DNA of 64,000 bases from Pseudomonadota bacterium (GTDB lineage: Bacteria; Myxococcota_A; Polyangia; Polyangiales; Polyangiaceae). The notes beneath the pieces were generated by a model. That model worked only from the letters and a program-made list of their open reading frames with translations, was not told where the DNA came from and searched no databases. Position 1 is the stretch's first letter. Every line of letters begins with the position of its first letter. Positions 10,270 through 18,136 of this stretch are shown one piece after another. Made by a program: the position numbers and the translations under genes. The stretch covers positions 49,009-113,008 of the forward strand of contig JAFAER010000062.1 in the NCBI GenBank assembly GCA_023423895.1. Direction: 5' to 3'.

Positions 10270-11523
10270 CTATCTGGCGGCGTGTGCGTGCGGCCAGCTC
10301 GCGGAACGAGCGGGTGACCGCCAGTGCTCCGGTCGGAGCCCGACGGCGAGCGCGCGCGCCGTCAAGCCTCGGATGGTGCGCGACGAAAGAAGGCGGACGA
10401 GCCACGCCGGCGGACGGAGCACGCGACCGTCGAGCACACGGCGGATGACGCGCCGCTGCGCGGCCACCTGGATGGCCTGGGTGATCGCCGCCGGCAGCGC
10501 GCGACGGAGCTGCACGCGGGCGAGATCGATGCTGCGAACACGGCCGGCGCGCAGCGGCCGCGCGAGAATGTTCGCGGCCGCAACGGCATCCTGAATCGCC
10601 AGGTTGATGCCCACCCCGCCGATCGGCGACATCGCGTGTGCGGCGTCTCCGAGGAAGAGCAGCCCTGGGTAGAACCAGCGAGCGAGTTGGTTCACCTGGA
10701 CCAACAAGACGTGGACGTCGTCGAAGCTCTTGATGGAAGCAAGTCGTCCGTCACCGAGGAACGGCGCGAGCTCGACGAGCTTTGCGCGGAAGGCATCGAG
10801 ACCGCGTTCGCGCACCGTCGAGTGGTCACCTTTCGGAATGAGCAGCCCGGCCTGCCAGTACCTCCCGCGGTCGATCAAAACGAGCATGTGGCCCGGGCGG
10901 ATCGTGCCGAAGGTCTCGTCCGGATCCGTCGCGTACCGCGGGATGCTGAACCATAGGACATCCATCGGCGCGCCGAAGTCGACGGGGCGAGCCTCGCGGC
11001 GTGCGCGCAAGATCGAGCCACGTCCGTCGCAGGCCACCGTCAGCGCCGCGCGCAGTCGCTTCGTCTCGCCGTCCTGACGGTACACGACTCCGACGACGCG
11101 ACCGTCCTCGGTCCACAGGTCCGTGACTTCGGCGCGCATCTCGAGCGCGAAGGTCGGGTTCTCCGCTGCCTTGCGCTCGATCAGCGCGAGGAAGTCCCAT
11201 TGCGGCATCATGTAGATGTTTCGGTGCCGCCGGCGCAGCACGGACAGGTCCGCGACCGTGAGCCAGCGCCCGTTCACGTCGGCGCGGAGGCGCGAGACGA
11301 CCTGATGCGGGACCGCTTCGAGCTCGTCTGCGAACCCGAGCTCGTCGATGAGCTCGATCGTCGACGGGTGAATCGTGTCGCCGCGAAAGTCGCGGAAGAA
11401 GTCAGCATGTTTCTCGAGCACGGTCACGTGCACGCCCGCACGTGAGAGCAGGAGCCCGAGCATCATCCCCGCAGGCCCGCCGCCGACGACGCAACAGGTG
11501 GTCACACCGGTCTGTTCGGCCAT
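10270..11523 (-). CDS. FAD-dependent monooxygenase (PHBH fold)
   Basis: A 417-residue flavoprotein hydroxylase. The dinucleotide motif VVGGGPAGMMLGLLLSRAG is near the N-terminus, the DG motif region is ACDGRGSILR, and the second FAD motif is LFLGDAAHAMSPIGGVGIN. This is the p-hydroxybenzoate hydroxylase / UbiH-like class that uses NAD(P)H and oxygen on aromatic or polyketide substrates. The C-terminal 90 residues are basic and not clearly conserved. No biosynthetic neighbours identify a substrate. It sits alone upstream of the PilZ gene on the same strand. Confidence 0.88.
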   Translation of the reverse strand: MAEQTGVTTCCVVGGGPAGMMLGLLLSRAGVHVTVLEKHADFFRDFRGDTIHPSTIELIDELGFADELEAVPHQVVSRLRADVNGRWLTVADLSVLRRRHRNIYMMPQWDFLALIERKAAENPTFALEMRAEVTDLWTEDGRVVGVVYRQDGETKRLRAALTVACDGRGSILRARREARPVDFGAPMDVLWFSIPRYATDPDETFGTIRPGHMLVLIDRGRYWQAGLLIPKGDHSTVRERGLDAFRAKLVELAPFLGDGRLASIKSFDDVHVLLVQVNQLARWFYPGLLFLGDAAHAMSPIGGVGINLAIQDAVAAANILARPLRAGRVRSIDLARVQLRRALPAAITQAIQVAAQRRVIRRVLDGRVLRPPAWLVRLLSSRTIRGLTARALAVGLRPEHWRSPARSASWPHAHAAR

Positions 11524-11635
11524 CGTGCCGACAACGTGGGGCCGGCGAACGCCCGAGACCAGCGGCAGGGAACCCGCGCGACGTGCCGTCAGCAGCCGAA
11601 GAGCGAACGGCCCGCCGCCGAAGAGCGCTTCTTCT

Positions 11636-11710
11636 TGGCGACCCCAGCGGGAATCGAACCCGCGTTACCGGCGTGAGAGGCCGATGTCCTAACCGCTAGA
11701 CGATGGGGCC
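11636..11710 (-). tRNA. tRNA-Glu (CTC), copy 1
   Basis: Cloverleaf read on the minus strand: acceptor GGCCCCA pairs with TGGGGTC, D-arm GTCTAGCGGTTAGGAC, anticodon loop CTCTCAC giving CTC, T-loop TTCGATT. The 3' CCA is encoded (TGG at 11636-11638). Identical in sequence to the copy at 11818. Confidence 0.95.
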
Positions 11711-11817
11711 AGTGAGCTGTTCCGTTCTGGTGGAGCAGTCGGAGGCTTGCATGGAAAGCAAAAAGCCCCAGCGTTGCCGCCGAGGCTCAGTTCTCACGTC
11801 GCTTCCTCTTTCGAGGG

Positions 11818-11892
11818 TGGCGACCCCAGCGGGAATCGAACCCGCGTTACCGGCGTGAGAGGCCGATGTCCTAACCGCTAGACGATGGGGCC
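11818..11892 (-). tRNA. tRNA-Glu (CTC), copy 2
   Basis: Same 75-base sequence as the copy at 11636-11710, including the encoded CCA. The spacer between the copies is not duplicated. It is probably transcribed with the Gln tRNA upstream. Confidence 0.95.
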
Positions 11893-11952
11893 AGTAAGAA
11901 ACTCCGAGTCAGATGCGTGAAGAAGGGAAGGCAAAGGGAAGAGAGATAAGGC

Positions 11953-12026
11953 TGGCTGGCGGACTAGGATTCGAACCTAGATAGACGGAGCCAGAATCCG
12001 TCGTCCTGCCATTAGACGATCCGCCA
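11953..12026 (-). tRNA. tRNA-Gln (CTG)
   Basis: Minus-strand cloverleaf starting TGGCGGA with anticodon loop TTCTGGC (CTG), T-loop TTCGAAT and encoded CCA at 11953-11955. It precedes the two Glu tRNAs on the same strand, forming a three-tRNA cluster. Confidence 0.95.
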
Positions 12027-12154
12027 ATCAGAAGCGAGTGCCTGGCAACCCTGGACGTGTGCCCGGCAACCGCCGCAGCACCGTCAGGTGGCGCGCACCT
12101 TAGTCAGGCCGACTTCCTTGTCAAGTTCAGTTGTTGCGGTCGCGTTGCGATTGC

Positions 12155-13702
12155 TCACTTCCGCGAGCGATCCGAGAGCCGCGTCGGGTGCGTGAAGCCG
12201 CGATCGTAGGGGTTCTCGCGCACCGCGAGTGACGATCGAGCCTTGCTCGGCGGCAGGTCTTTCGCGAGCGTTCGCGCGGCCGACGTCGCTGCCGGCTCGG
12301 GCCGGCGAGACGGCGGCGGACCCGGCCGAGCGCCCGTCGGCGTCGGTGCGGAAGGCGGCGGCTCGCGTGCGGTGTCGGGCTCGTCCCCCATCGTGAACGA
12401 CGGCGGGATGAACGGCAGCGCCGAGCCCTCGACGGGCAGGGGAGGTGGCGGAGGCAGCTCGACGGCGCTCGCGTGGGGCGTATCGTCGGTGGCGCCCGAA
12501 CGCGCAGGCGCGAGCAGGCCGACCACCGCGAGGACCGCAGCGGCGCCCACGGCCGCGATCGCGCCTACACGACGGCGCCGGAAGCCGGCGTCCTCTTGCG
12601 GCAGCTCCTCGGCCGCCCGGACGGACGGCCCGGAGGTGGCCCCGACATGCAGCGACGTCGTGCCCGGCTCCGCGCTCGCTACGAGCGCCGGCGCGGCCGC
12701 GTCAGCATCCTGGTCACCCGCATCGGGGCCGACGACCATCGCCATCGGAGGCGGCACCGAGAGCGCCGACTCGACGCGCCTCGCGAGCCCGATGCCTTCC
12801 GCTCCGGCGAACGGCGCGAGCGCACGGGCGAGCGTCGCGACGTCCGCCGGACGCGCCGCGGGATCTTTGGCGAGGCATGCGTGGACGACGCGCGCGAGCT
12901 CGAACGGAACGTCCTCGGCGGCGAGCAGCGCAGGCTCGTCGTACGCGACCGCGACGAGCATCCCCGAGACCGTGTCGGCCGAGAACGGCAGGCTGCCCGA
13001 GATCAGCTCGTGGAGGATGACGCCGAGCGCCCAGATGTCCACGCGCCCGTCGATCGCGCGCGGATCGCGGATCTGCTCCGGGGCCAGATACGCCGGGGAC
13101 GCGAACCACGCCGCACCCTCGTCGCCGCCTTCTTCCATCGGCGTGGCCATGCCGAAGTCCAGGATCTTGAGCACCCTGGAATCCGAGCTGTGGCCGTCGG
13201 CCGTCGACGACGTCGAATCGCCGGCCAGAAACAGGTTCTGCGGCTTCAAATCCCCGTGGATGACGCCGATCGAGTGCGCCTCTGCCAGGCCTTCGCACGC
13301 CTGGAGGACCCACCGTACGGCCTCGACCGCCGGTAGGCGCGTCCTCGCGGCGAGCTCCTCGGCGACGGTTCGGCCCTCGAGCCGCTCGGTCGCGACGAAC
13401 GGCGTGCCGTCCTCGGTGAAGCCCGTGTCCACGATCCGAGCGATGTGCAGTCCACGCAGGGCGGCGGCCTGGTGGGCGATCGCCAGGTGGCGGCGCTGCG
13501 CCTTTCCGTGCGCGTTCGTCGTCGACGCGAGGATCTTCAGGGTGACCCGCCGGCGCAGGTAGACGTGACGAGCCGCGATGACGAAGCCGGAGCTGCCCGC
13601 GCCGAGAAGCTTCTCGACGCGATAGCGTCCTGCGATCGTGTCCCCCTTCATCTTGAAGCCGGGAACGATGGGTCCTCTGTCTCTTGCGCCGTCAGCGACC
13701 AT
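12155..13702 (-). CDS. Ser/Thr kinase with HGD catalytic loop
   Basis: A 515-residue Hanks-type kinase. Glycine loop LGAGSSGFV (about 33-41), ATP lysine Lys56 in VTLKIL, metal motif DFG (182-184) and AYLAPEQ are all present, but the catalytic loop reads HGDLKPQN (149-156) instead of HRD. The catalytic Asp is kept, so activity is possible; loss of the Arg makes it a non-RD kinase, usually not controlled by activation-loop phosphorylation. One hydrophobic span lies near residue 390, followed by a Pro-rich tail. An alternative start is the ATG at 13651 (MKGDTIAG). It is divergent from groES. Confidence 0.9.
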   Translation of the reverse strand: MVADGARDRGPIVPGFKMKGDTIAGRYRVEKLLGAGSSGFVIAARHVYLRRRVTLKILASTTNAHGKAQRRHLAIAHQAAALRGLHIARIVDTGFTEDGTPFVATERLEGRTVAEELAARTRLPAVEAVRWVLQACEGLAEAHSIGVIHGDLKPQNLFLAGDSTSSTADGHSSDSRVLKILDFGMATPMEEGGDEGAAWFASPAYLAPEQIRDPRAIDGRVDIWALGVILHELISGSLPFSADTVSGMLVAVAYDEPALLAAEDVPFELARVVHACLAKDPAARPADVATLARALAPFAGAEGIGLARRVESALSVPPPMAMVVGPDAGDQDADAAAPALVASAEPGTTSLHVGATSGPSVRAAEELPQEDAGFRRRRVGAIAAVGAAAVLAVVGLLAPARSGATDDTPHASAVELPPPPPLPVEGSALPFIPPSFTMGDEPDTAREPPPSAPTPTGARPGPPPSRRPEPAATSAARTLAKDLPPSKARSSLAVRENPYDRGFTHPTRLSDRSRK

Positions 13703-13916
13703 GGCAGTGTTGGCCGTTTGCAGACGGGATGCCTTCGGTCGAAGCGCTCCAGACGGCCGAGCTGCCGCTGGATTTTGCGGTTCATTCCCGGAAATCGTCG
13801 CCAGCTCGAGCGGGGCATGTTGCCCGCCCCTGGGGAGATCCGGAGCTTCATCCGGACCGAGACAGCCCTCGGGGCTTGACGCATTCGCTCGAAGGCATCA
13901 GGTTGGCGCCCGATTT

Positions 13917-13943
13917 CTGGCACTCACTACTGTCGAGTGCTAA
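13917..13943 (+). promoter_or_regulatory. CIRCE element (HrcA operator) upstream of groES
   Basis: Half-sites CTGGCACTC (13917-13925) and GAGTGCTAA (13935-13943) separated by nine bases match the CIRCE inverted repeat TTAGCACTC-N9-GAGTGCTAA; the right half is perfect and the left differs at two positions. It lies 38 bases before the groES ATG, so HrcA repression of groESL is expected. Confidence 0.9.
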
Positions 13944-13981
13944 CAGCCCGCGGAAACCGCGGCCAAGGAACGGGAAACACT

Positions 13982-14272
13982 ATGAAAATCCGCCCCCTCC
14001 AGGACCGTCTCGTCGTGAAGCGCACCCAGGAAGAAGAGAAGACCAAGGGTGGGATCATCATCCCCGACACGGCCAAGGAGAAGCCGCTCGAGGGAACGGT
14101 CGTGGCCGTTGGTTCGGGCAAGTCCCTCAAGGGCGGCAAGGTCGTTCCGCTCGACGTGAAGGAAGGCGACAAGGTCCTGTTCGGCAAGTACTCGGGCACC
14201 GAGGTGAAGGTCGACGGCGAGGACCTGGTGCTCCTCCGCGAAGACGACGTCCTCGCGGTGTTCACGAAGTGA
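13982..14272 (+). CDS. groES: Co-chaperonin GroES
   Basis: A 96-residue Cpn10 that forms the lid of the GroEL folding chamber. Seen directly: the start MKIRPLQDRLVVKR, the mobile loop KTKGGIIIPDTAKEKP and the GDKVLFGKYSGTEVK strand. Full normal length. It is the first gene of the groESL operon and is preceded by a CIRCE element, implying heat-shock control by HrcA. groEL follows after 22 bases. Confidence 0.98.
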   Translation: MKIRPLQDRLVVKRTQEEEKTKGGIIIPDTAKEKPLEGTVVAVGSGKSLKGGKVVPLDVKEGDKVLFGKYSGTEVKVDGEDLVLLREDDVLAVFTK

Positions 14273-14294
14273 TCTGAGGCCAAGGAGAAAGCAC

Positions 14295-15968
14295 ATGAGC
14301 GCAAAGCAGATCGTCTACAGCCGCAATGCTCGCGGCCGCATCCTCCACGGCGTCAACCTCCTGGCCGACGCGGTCAAGGTCACCCTCGGGCCCAAGGGCC
14401 GCAACGTCGTCATCGAGAAGAGCTTCGGCTCGCCGGTGGTGACGAAGGACGGCGTCACGGTCGCGAAGGAGATCGAGCTCGCCGACAAGTTCGAGAACAT
14501 GGGCGCCCAGATGGTCCGCGAGGTCGCGTCGAAGACGAGCGACAAGGCGGGCGACGGCACCACGACGGCGACCGTCCTCGCACAGGCCATCTACACGCAG
14601 GGCCTCATGCTCGTCGAAGCCGGGCACAACCCGATGGAGCTCAAGCGCGGCATCGATCAGGCCGTGCAGGCCGTCGTCGCCGAGGTGAAGAAGCTCGCCA
14701 CGCCGACGAAGGACAAGGAGCACATCTCGCAGGTCGGCACGATCAGCGCCAACGGCGACAAGACGATCGGCGACATGCTCGCCGACGCGATGGAGAAGGT
14801 CGGCAAGGAAGGCGTCATCACCGTCGAAGAGGCGAAGGGCATGGAGTCCTCGCTCGAGGTGGTGGAAGGCATGCAGTTCGACCGCGGCTACCTCTCTCCG
14901 TACTTCGTCACGAACACGGAGAAGATGACGGCCGAGCTCGACAACCCCTACATCCTCATCAGCGAGAAGAAGGTCAGCGCGATGGCCGACCTCATCCCGC
15001 TGCTCGAGCAGGTTGCTCGTGAGGGCCGTCCGCTCGTCATCCTCGCCGAGGACGTCGAGGGCGAGGCGCTCGCGACGCTCGTCGTCAACAAGCTCCGCGG
15101 CGCCCTCAAGGTCTGCGCGATCAAGGCGCCGGGCTTCGGCGATCGCCGCAAGGAGATGCTCAAGGACATCGCGACCCTCACCGGCGGTCAGGTCGTCAGC
15201 GAGGACCTCGGCATCAAGCTCGAGACCTTCACGACCAAGGACCTCGGCCAGGCGAAGCGCGTCACCGTCGACAAGGACAACACGACGATCGTCGACGGCG
15301 CGGGCGACGCCAAGGAAATCAAGGGCCGCATCGAGACGATCCGCAAGCAGATCGAGAACACGACGAGCGACTACGATCGCGAGAAGCTCCAGGAGCGCCT
15401 CGCGAAGCTCGCCGGCGGCGTGGCCGTCATCAAGGTCGGTGCAGCCACCGAGACCGAGATGAAGGAGAAGAAGGCGCGCGTCGAAGACGCGCTCCACGCG
15501 ACGCGTGCGGCGGTCGAGGAAGGCATCGTCCCCGGCGGCGGCGTTGCGCTCCTCCGCGGCGCGGCGGCGCTCGATTCCCTCAAGCTCGAGGGCGAGCAGG
15601 CGTTCGGCGTCAACCTGATCAAGCGCGCCCTCCAGGAGCCGCTCCGCCAGATCGCGAAGAACGCGGGCCAGGACGGCTCGGTCGTCGTCGAGAAGGTGCG
15701 TGAGAGCAAGGGCTCGTTCGGCTTCAACGCCGCGACGGAGACCTACGAGGACCTCGTGAAGGCCGGCGTCATCGACCCCGCGAAGGTCGTCCGCTCCGCG
15801 CTCGAGTTCGCCGCCAGCGTCTCGGGCATGATGCTCACGACCGAGGCCCTCATCGCCGACAAGCCGAAGAAGGAGAAGGCGGCCGGTGGCGGCGGCATGG
15901 GTGGAATGGGCGGCATGGGCGGCATGGGCGGAATGGGTGGCATGGGCGGCGACTTCGACATGGATTGA
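14295..15968 (+). CDS. groEL: Chaperonin GroEL (60 kDa)
   Basis: A 557-residue Cpn60, cytoplasmic ATP-dependent folding machine. The nucleotide site segment VKVTLGPKGRNVVIEK, the ATPase DGTTTATVLAQ, and the signature near AAVEEGIVPGGGVALLR are intact. The C-terminus is the flexible GGM repeat tail (six repeats) that reaches into the cavity. It lies 22 bases after groES and shares its CIRCE-controlled promoter. Nothing is degraded, so this is likely a main housekeeping copy; many myxobacteria carry a second groEL elsewhere. Confidence 0.99.
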   Translation: MSAKQIVYSRNARGRILHGVNLLADAVKVTLGPKGRNVVIEKSFGSPVVTKDGVTVAKEIELADKFENMGAQMVREVASKTSDKAGDGTTTATVLAQAIYTQGLMLVEAGHNPMELKRGIDQAVQAVVAEVKKLATPTKDKEHISQVGTISANGDKTIGDMLADAMEKVGKEGVITVEEAKGMESSLEVVEGMQFDRGYLSPYFVTNTEKMTAELDNPYILISEKKVSAMADLIPLLEQVAREGRPLVILAEDVEGEALATLVVNKLRGALKVCAIKAPGFGDRRKEMLKDIATLTGGQVVSEDLGIKLETFTTKDLGQAKRVTVDKDNTTIVDGAGDAKEIKGRIETIRKQIENTTSDYDREKLQERLAKLAGGVAVIKVGAATETEMKEKKARVEDALHATRAAVEEGIVPGGGVALLRGAAALDSLKLEGEQAFGVNLIKRALQEPLRQIAKNAGQDGSVVVEKVRESKGSFGFNAATETYEDLVKAGVIDPAKVVRSALEFAASVSGMMLTTEALIADKPKKEKAAGGGGMGGMGGMGGMGGMGGMGGDFDMD

Positions 15969-16016
15969 TTCCAGTCGAGCGTCCGTCGCGGCCCTCCCGC
16001 GCACGTTCGTTTGAAA

Positions 16017-16057
16017 GCAAAGCCCCGGTCTCCCTCCAAGGAGCCCGGGGCTTCGTT
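16017..16057 (+). terminator. groESL terminator hairpin
   Basis: Stem AGCCCCGG (16021-16028) / CCGGGGCT (16045-16052), flanked by AAAGCAA on one side and TTCGTTC on the other, beginning about 50 bases after the groEL stop. A moderate intrinsic terminator. Confidence 0.65.
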
Positions 16058-16120
16058 CATCCATCGCCCGAGTGTCGCGACGGCCCGACCGTCATCGTCC
16101 GACTACGCCGCTCGCGCGCA

Positions 16121-16264
16121 CCCGGGCATGGCGCAGAGCCCCATCCTCAACCTCAACGCGTCGACGGCAAGCCCCCCTGGGCCCCGCTCCCGCGAAGCGG
16201 ATGCGCGGGGGTTTCGTCTCAGAAACCCCCGCGGAGCGGGCGGGGTATGGGGCAGAGCCCCATC
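16121..16264. repeat. GC-rich hairpin array between groEL and tlpA
   Basis: Two related copies of a CAGAGCCCCATC motif end at 16143 and 16264, the second inside the dyad ATGGGGCAGAGCCCCAT. Between them is a strong dyad, GCGGGGGTTTC GTCTCA GAAACCCCCGC (about 16204-16231). The block lies between the ends of two convergent genes and may act as a terminator for the minus-strand thioredoxin gene or as a dispersed palindromic repeat. No gene is visible between 15969 and 16277. Confidence 0.55.
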
Positions 16265-16277
16265 TCAAAAAGCCCCA

Positions 16278-16886
16278 TCACAGAAGCGCCTTGATCTCCT
16301 TCTCGAGCTCCTTCTCTTCGCCGTCGTGGTAGCCGTTGTGCACGTGCTTGATGACGCCGTTCTTGTCGATCACGTAGGCGGACGGCATGTTCGGTGGCTT
16401 GTAGCAGTCGGCGATCTTGTGGCCTTCATCCCAACCCACGGGGAACTTCGCGCCGTAGGTCTTGATGAAGTCGGGGATCTCCTTCTTCTCGTCATCGACC
16501 GAGACCGCGAGGATCTCGAGGCCGCTCGCCTTGTACTTGACGTAGAGCTCCTGGTACTTCGGGAACGATTTCTTGCAGGGCTCGCACCACGTCGCCCAGA
16601 AGTCGACGATCGTGACCTTGCCCTTCTCGACGGTCATCTTGTTGCCGCCGTTGACGGACGTGAGCGTGAAGCTCGACGCGTTCTTGCCGACCTCGGGCTT
16701 CCCCTTGCAGCTGATCTCGCCCTTGCCTCCGCCTTTCTCCCCCGAGCCGTCCCCCTTGTCGCCCGCCTTGCTGTCCGAGTCCTTCGAGCTGACGGAGGAC
16801 GGGTCTTTTGCCGGCGGGTCTTCTCCGCACGCCGACAGCACGACGAGTGCTGTCGCCATCAACGAGAGAGCAGTTCGCGTTCGCAT
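16278..16886 (-). CDS. TlpA/ResA-like thioredoxin lipoprotein
   Basis: A 202-residue exported thiol-disulfide oxidoreductase. Signal peptide with lipobox LSAC, a Lys/Gly/Ser-rich linker, then an AhpC/TSA-Redoxin-type fold with VDFWATWCEPCKKSFP; WCEPC is the active CxxC. The cis-Pro loop (PPNMPSAYVID) is present. Such proteins reduce disulfides in the periplasm, for example during cytochrome c maturation. The ATG at 16886 is preferred because it gives a clean signal peptide. Convergent with groEL; no ccm genes adjoin it. Confidence 0.9.
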   Translation of the reverse strand: MRTRTALSLMATALVVLSACGEDPPAKDPSSVSSKDSDSKAGDKGDGSGEKGGGKGEISCKGKPEVGKNASSFTLTSVNGGNKMTVEKGKVTIVDFWATWCEPCKKSFPKYQELYVKYKASGLEILAVSVDDEKKEIPDFIKTYGAKFPVGWDEGHKIADCYKPPNMPSAYVIDKNGVIKHVHNGYHDGEEKELEKEIKALL

Positions 16887-17147
16887 GCGGTCGAGTCTAC
16901 TGAGAACTTTTCGAGTTGCGAAGGGCATCGCGCGCTCGAGCTCGGCGGTCGCAGGCGGTGGAAACGCGCAAATTCCGCGCGCCGGACGCCTCGATCGTCG
17001 ATGCCGTCTTCGCGTCGGCGCTGCTTTCCGTGACCCCTCGAGAGGGTGCGTTTTTGACTCTGTCGAAAGTGAGGCGATAAGCTCCTCGCTGTCGATGATG
17101 CGTAACGCGGCCCATGACGACAGGGACTCGGCTGCCCGGACGGAACC

Positions 17148-17915
17148 GTGCAGCTACGCGTAGTCGGCTGTCACGGAGGCGAGACTCCGAAGCACCGGAC
17201 GTGTGCGTTCCTGCTCGACGAGCGGCTCGCGATTGACGCCGGATCGCTGACGAGCGGGCTGGATCTCCCGCTTCAGTACAAGCTGGAGGCCGTCCTCGTC
17301 AGTCATTCGCATCTCGATCACATCCGCGACCTCGCCACGATCGCAGACAATCGCGCGCAGCACGGCTGCCCACCGCTGCAGATCGTCGGCACCAAGCCGA
17401 CCCTCGAGGTCCTCAAGAAACACTTCTTCAACGACCTGCTCTGGCCGGACTTCGCGGCGATCCCGTCGCGAAAGGAGCCAACGATCGTCTACAAGGCGCT
17501 GAAGCCCGAGGTCCGCACCGAGATCTGCGGCTTCGGCGTGCGCGCGATCGCGGTGAGCCACACGATCGACACGAGCGCGTTCATCATCGACAAGAACGGC
17601 GCCGCGGTCGCGTACAGCGGCGACACGGGGCCGACCGACCGTCTCTGGGAGCTCCTCAACGAGGAGCGAGATCTGCGAGCGCTCCTCATGGAGGTCAGCT
17701 TCCCGAACGAGCAGCAGCGCATCGCGACGCTCAGCGGACACCACACGCCGCAGACGCTCGTGAAGGACCTCGAGAAGTACGCACGCCCGAAGGACCTGCC
17801 GACGCTGCTCTACCACATCAAGCCCGCGTTCCAGCGCGAGGTCGAGAAGCAGTGTGCGAAGCTCGAGGGTGTCGAGCTCACGGTGCTCTCGCTCGGCGAC
17901 CAGCTGCTCCTCTGA
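17148..17915 (+). CDS. Metallo-beta-lactamase fold hydrolase, class II cyclic-nucleotide phosphodiesterase-like
   Basis: A 255-residue protein. The di-metal motif HSHLDHIRD is present, with later ligands in SHTIDTSAF, YSGDTGPTDRLWELL and LSGHHTPQ. HSHLDH with GDTGPTDRLWE resembles class II 3',5'-cyclic nucleotide phosphodiesterases (CpdP/PDE1 type) rather than beta-lactamases. It would lower cAMP or cGMP in the cytoplasm or periplasm; there is no signal peptide, so cytoplasmic. GTG start at 17148. The gene appears to be a single transcription unit. Confidence 0.8.
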   Translation: MQLRVVGCHGGETPKHRTCAFLLDERLAIDAGSLTSGLDLPLQYKLEAVLVSHSHLDHIRDLATIADNRAQHGCPPLQIVGTKPTLEVLKKHFFNDLLWPDFAAIPSRKEPTIVYKALKPEVRTEICGFGVRAIAVSHTIDTSAFIIDKNGAAVAYSGDTGPTDRLWELLNEERDLRALLMEVSFPNEQQRIATLSGHHTPQTLVKDLEKYARPKDLPTLLYHIKPAFQREVEKQCAKLEGVELTVLSLGDQLLL

Positions 17916-18136
17916 CGACGTCTGACCGCGTCACGCGCACGACGACGGAAGCACGGTCGAGATGACGCGTGTCGAGCGCGAACCGACCGACGAGGGGCCG
18001 GGCCGGGCGGGCAGAAAGAAGACCGCGCTCGAGCAACAGCGCCAGCGTGCTCGAGCCTGCGTGATGCGTACGGACTGTGCTAAGTCAGCACGTCTCGCTC
18101 GACACCCCCGTCTTCATCCGTGCCCGACCTCGTCTG

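Noticed and set aside
14262..16064. Long open frame (600 codons) antisense to groEL
   Set aside because: Leu/Asp/Arg-rich text without domains; it is a third-position-GC shadow of an intact conserved gene.
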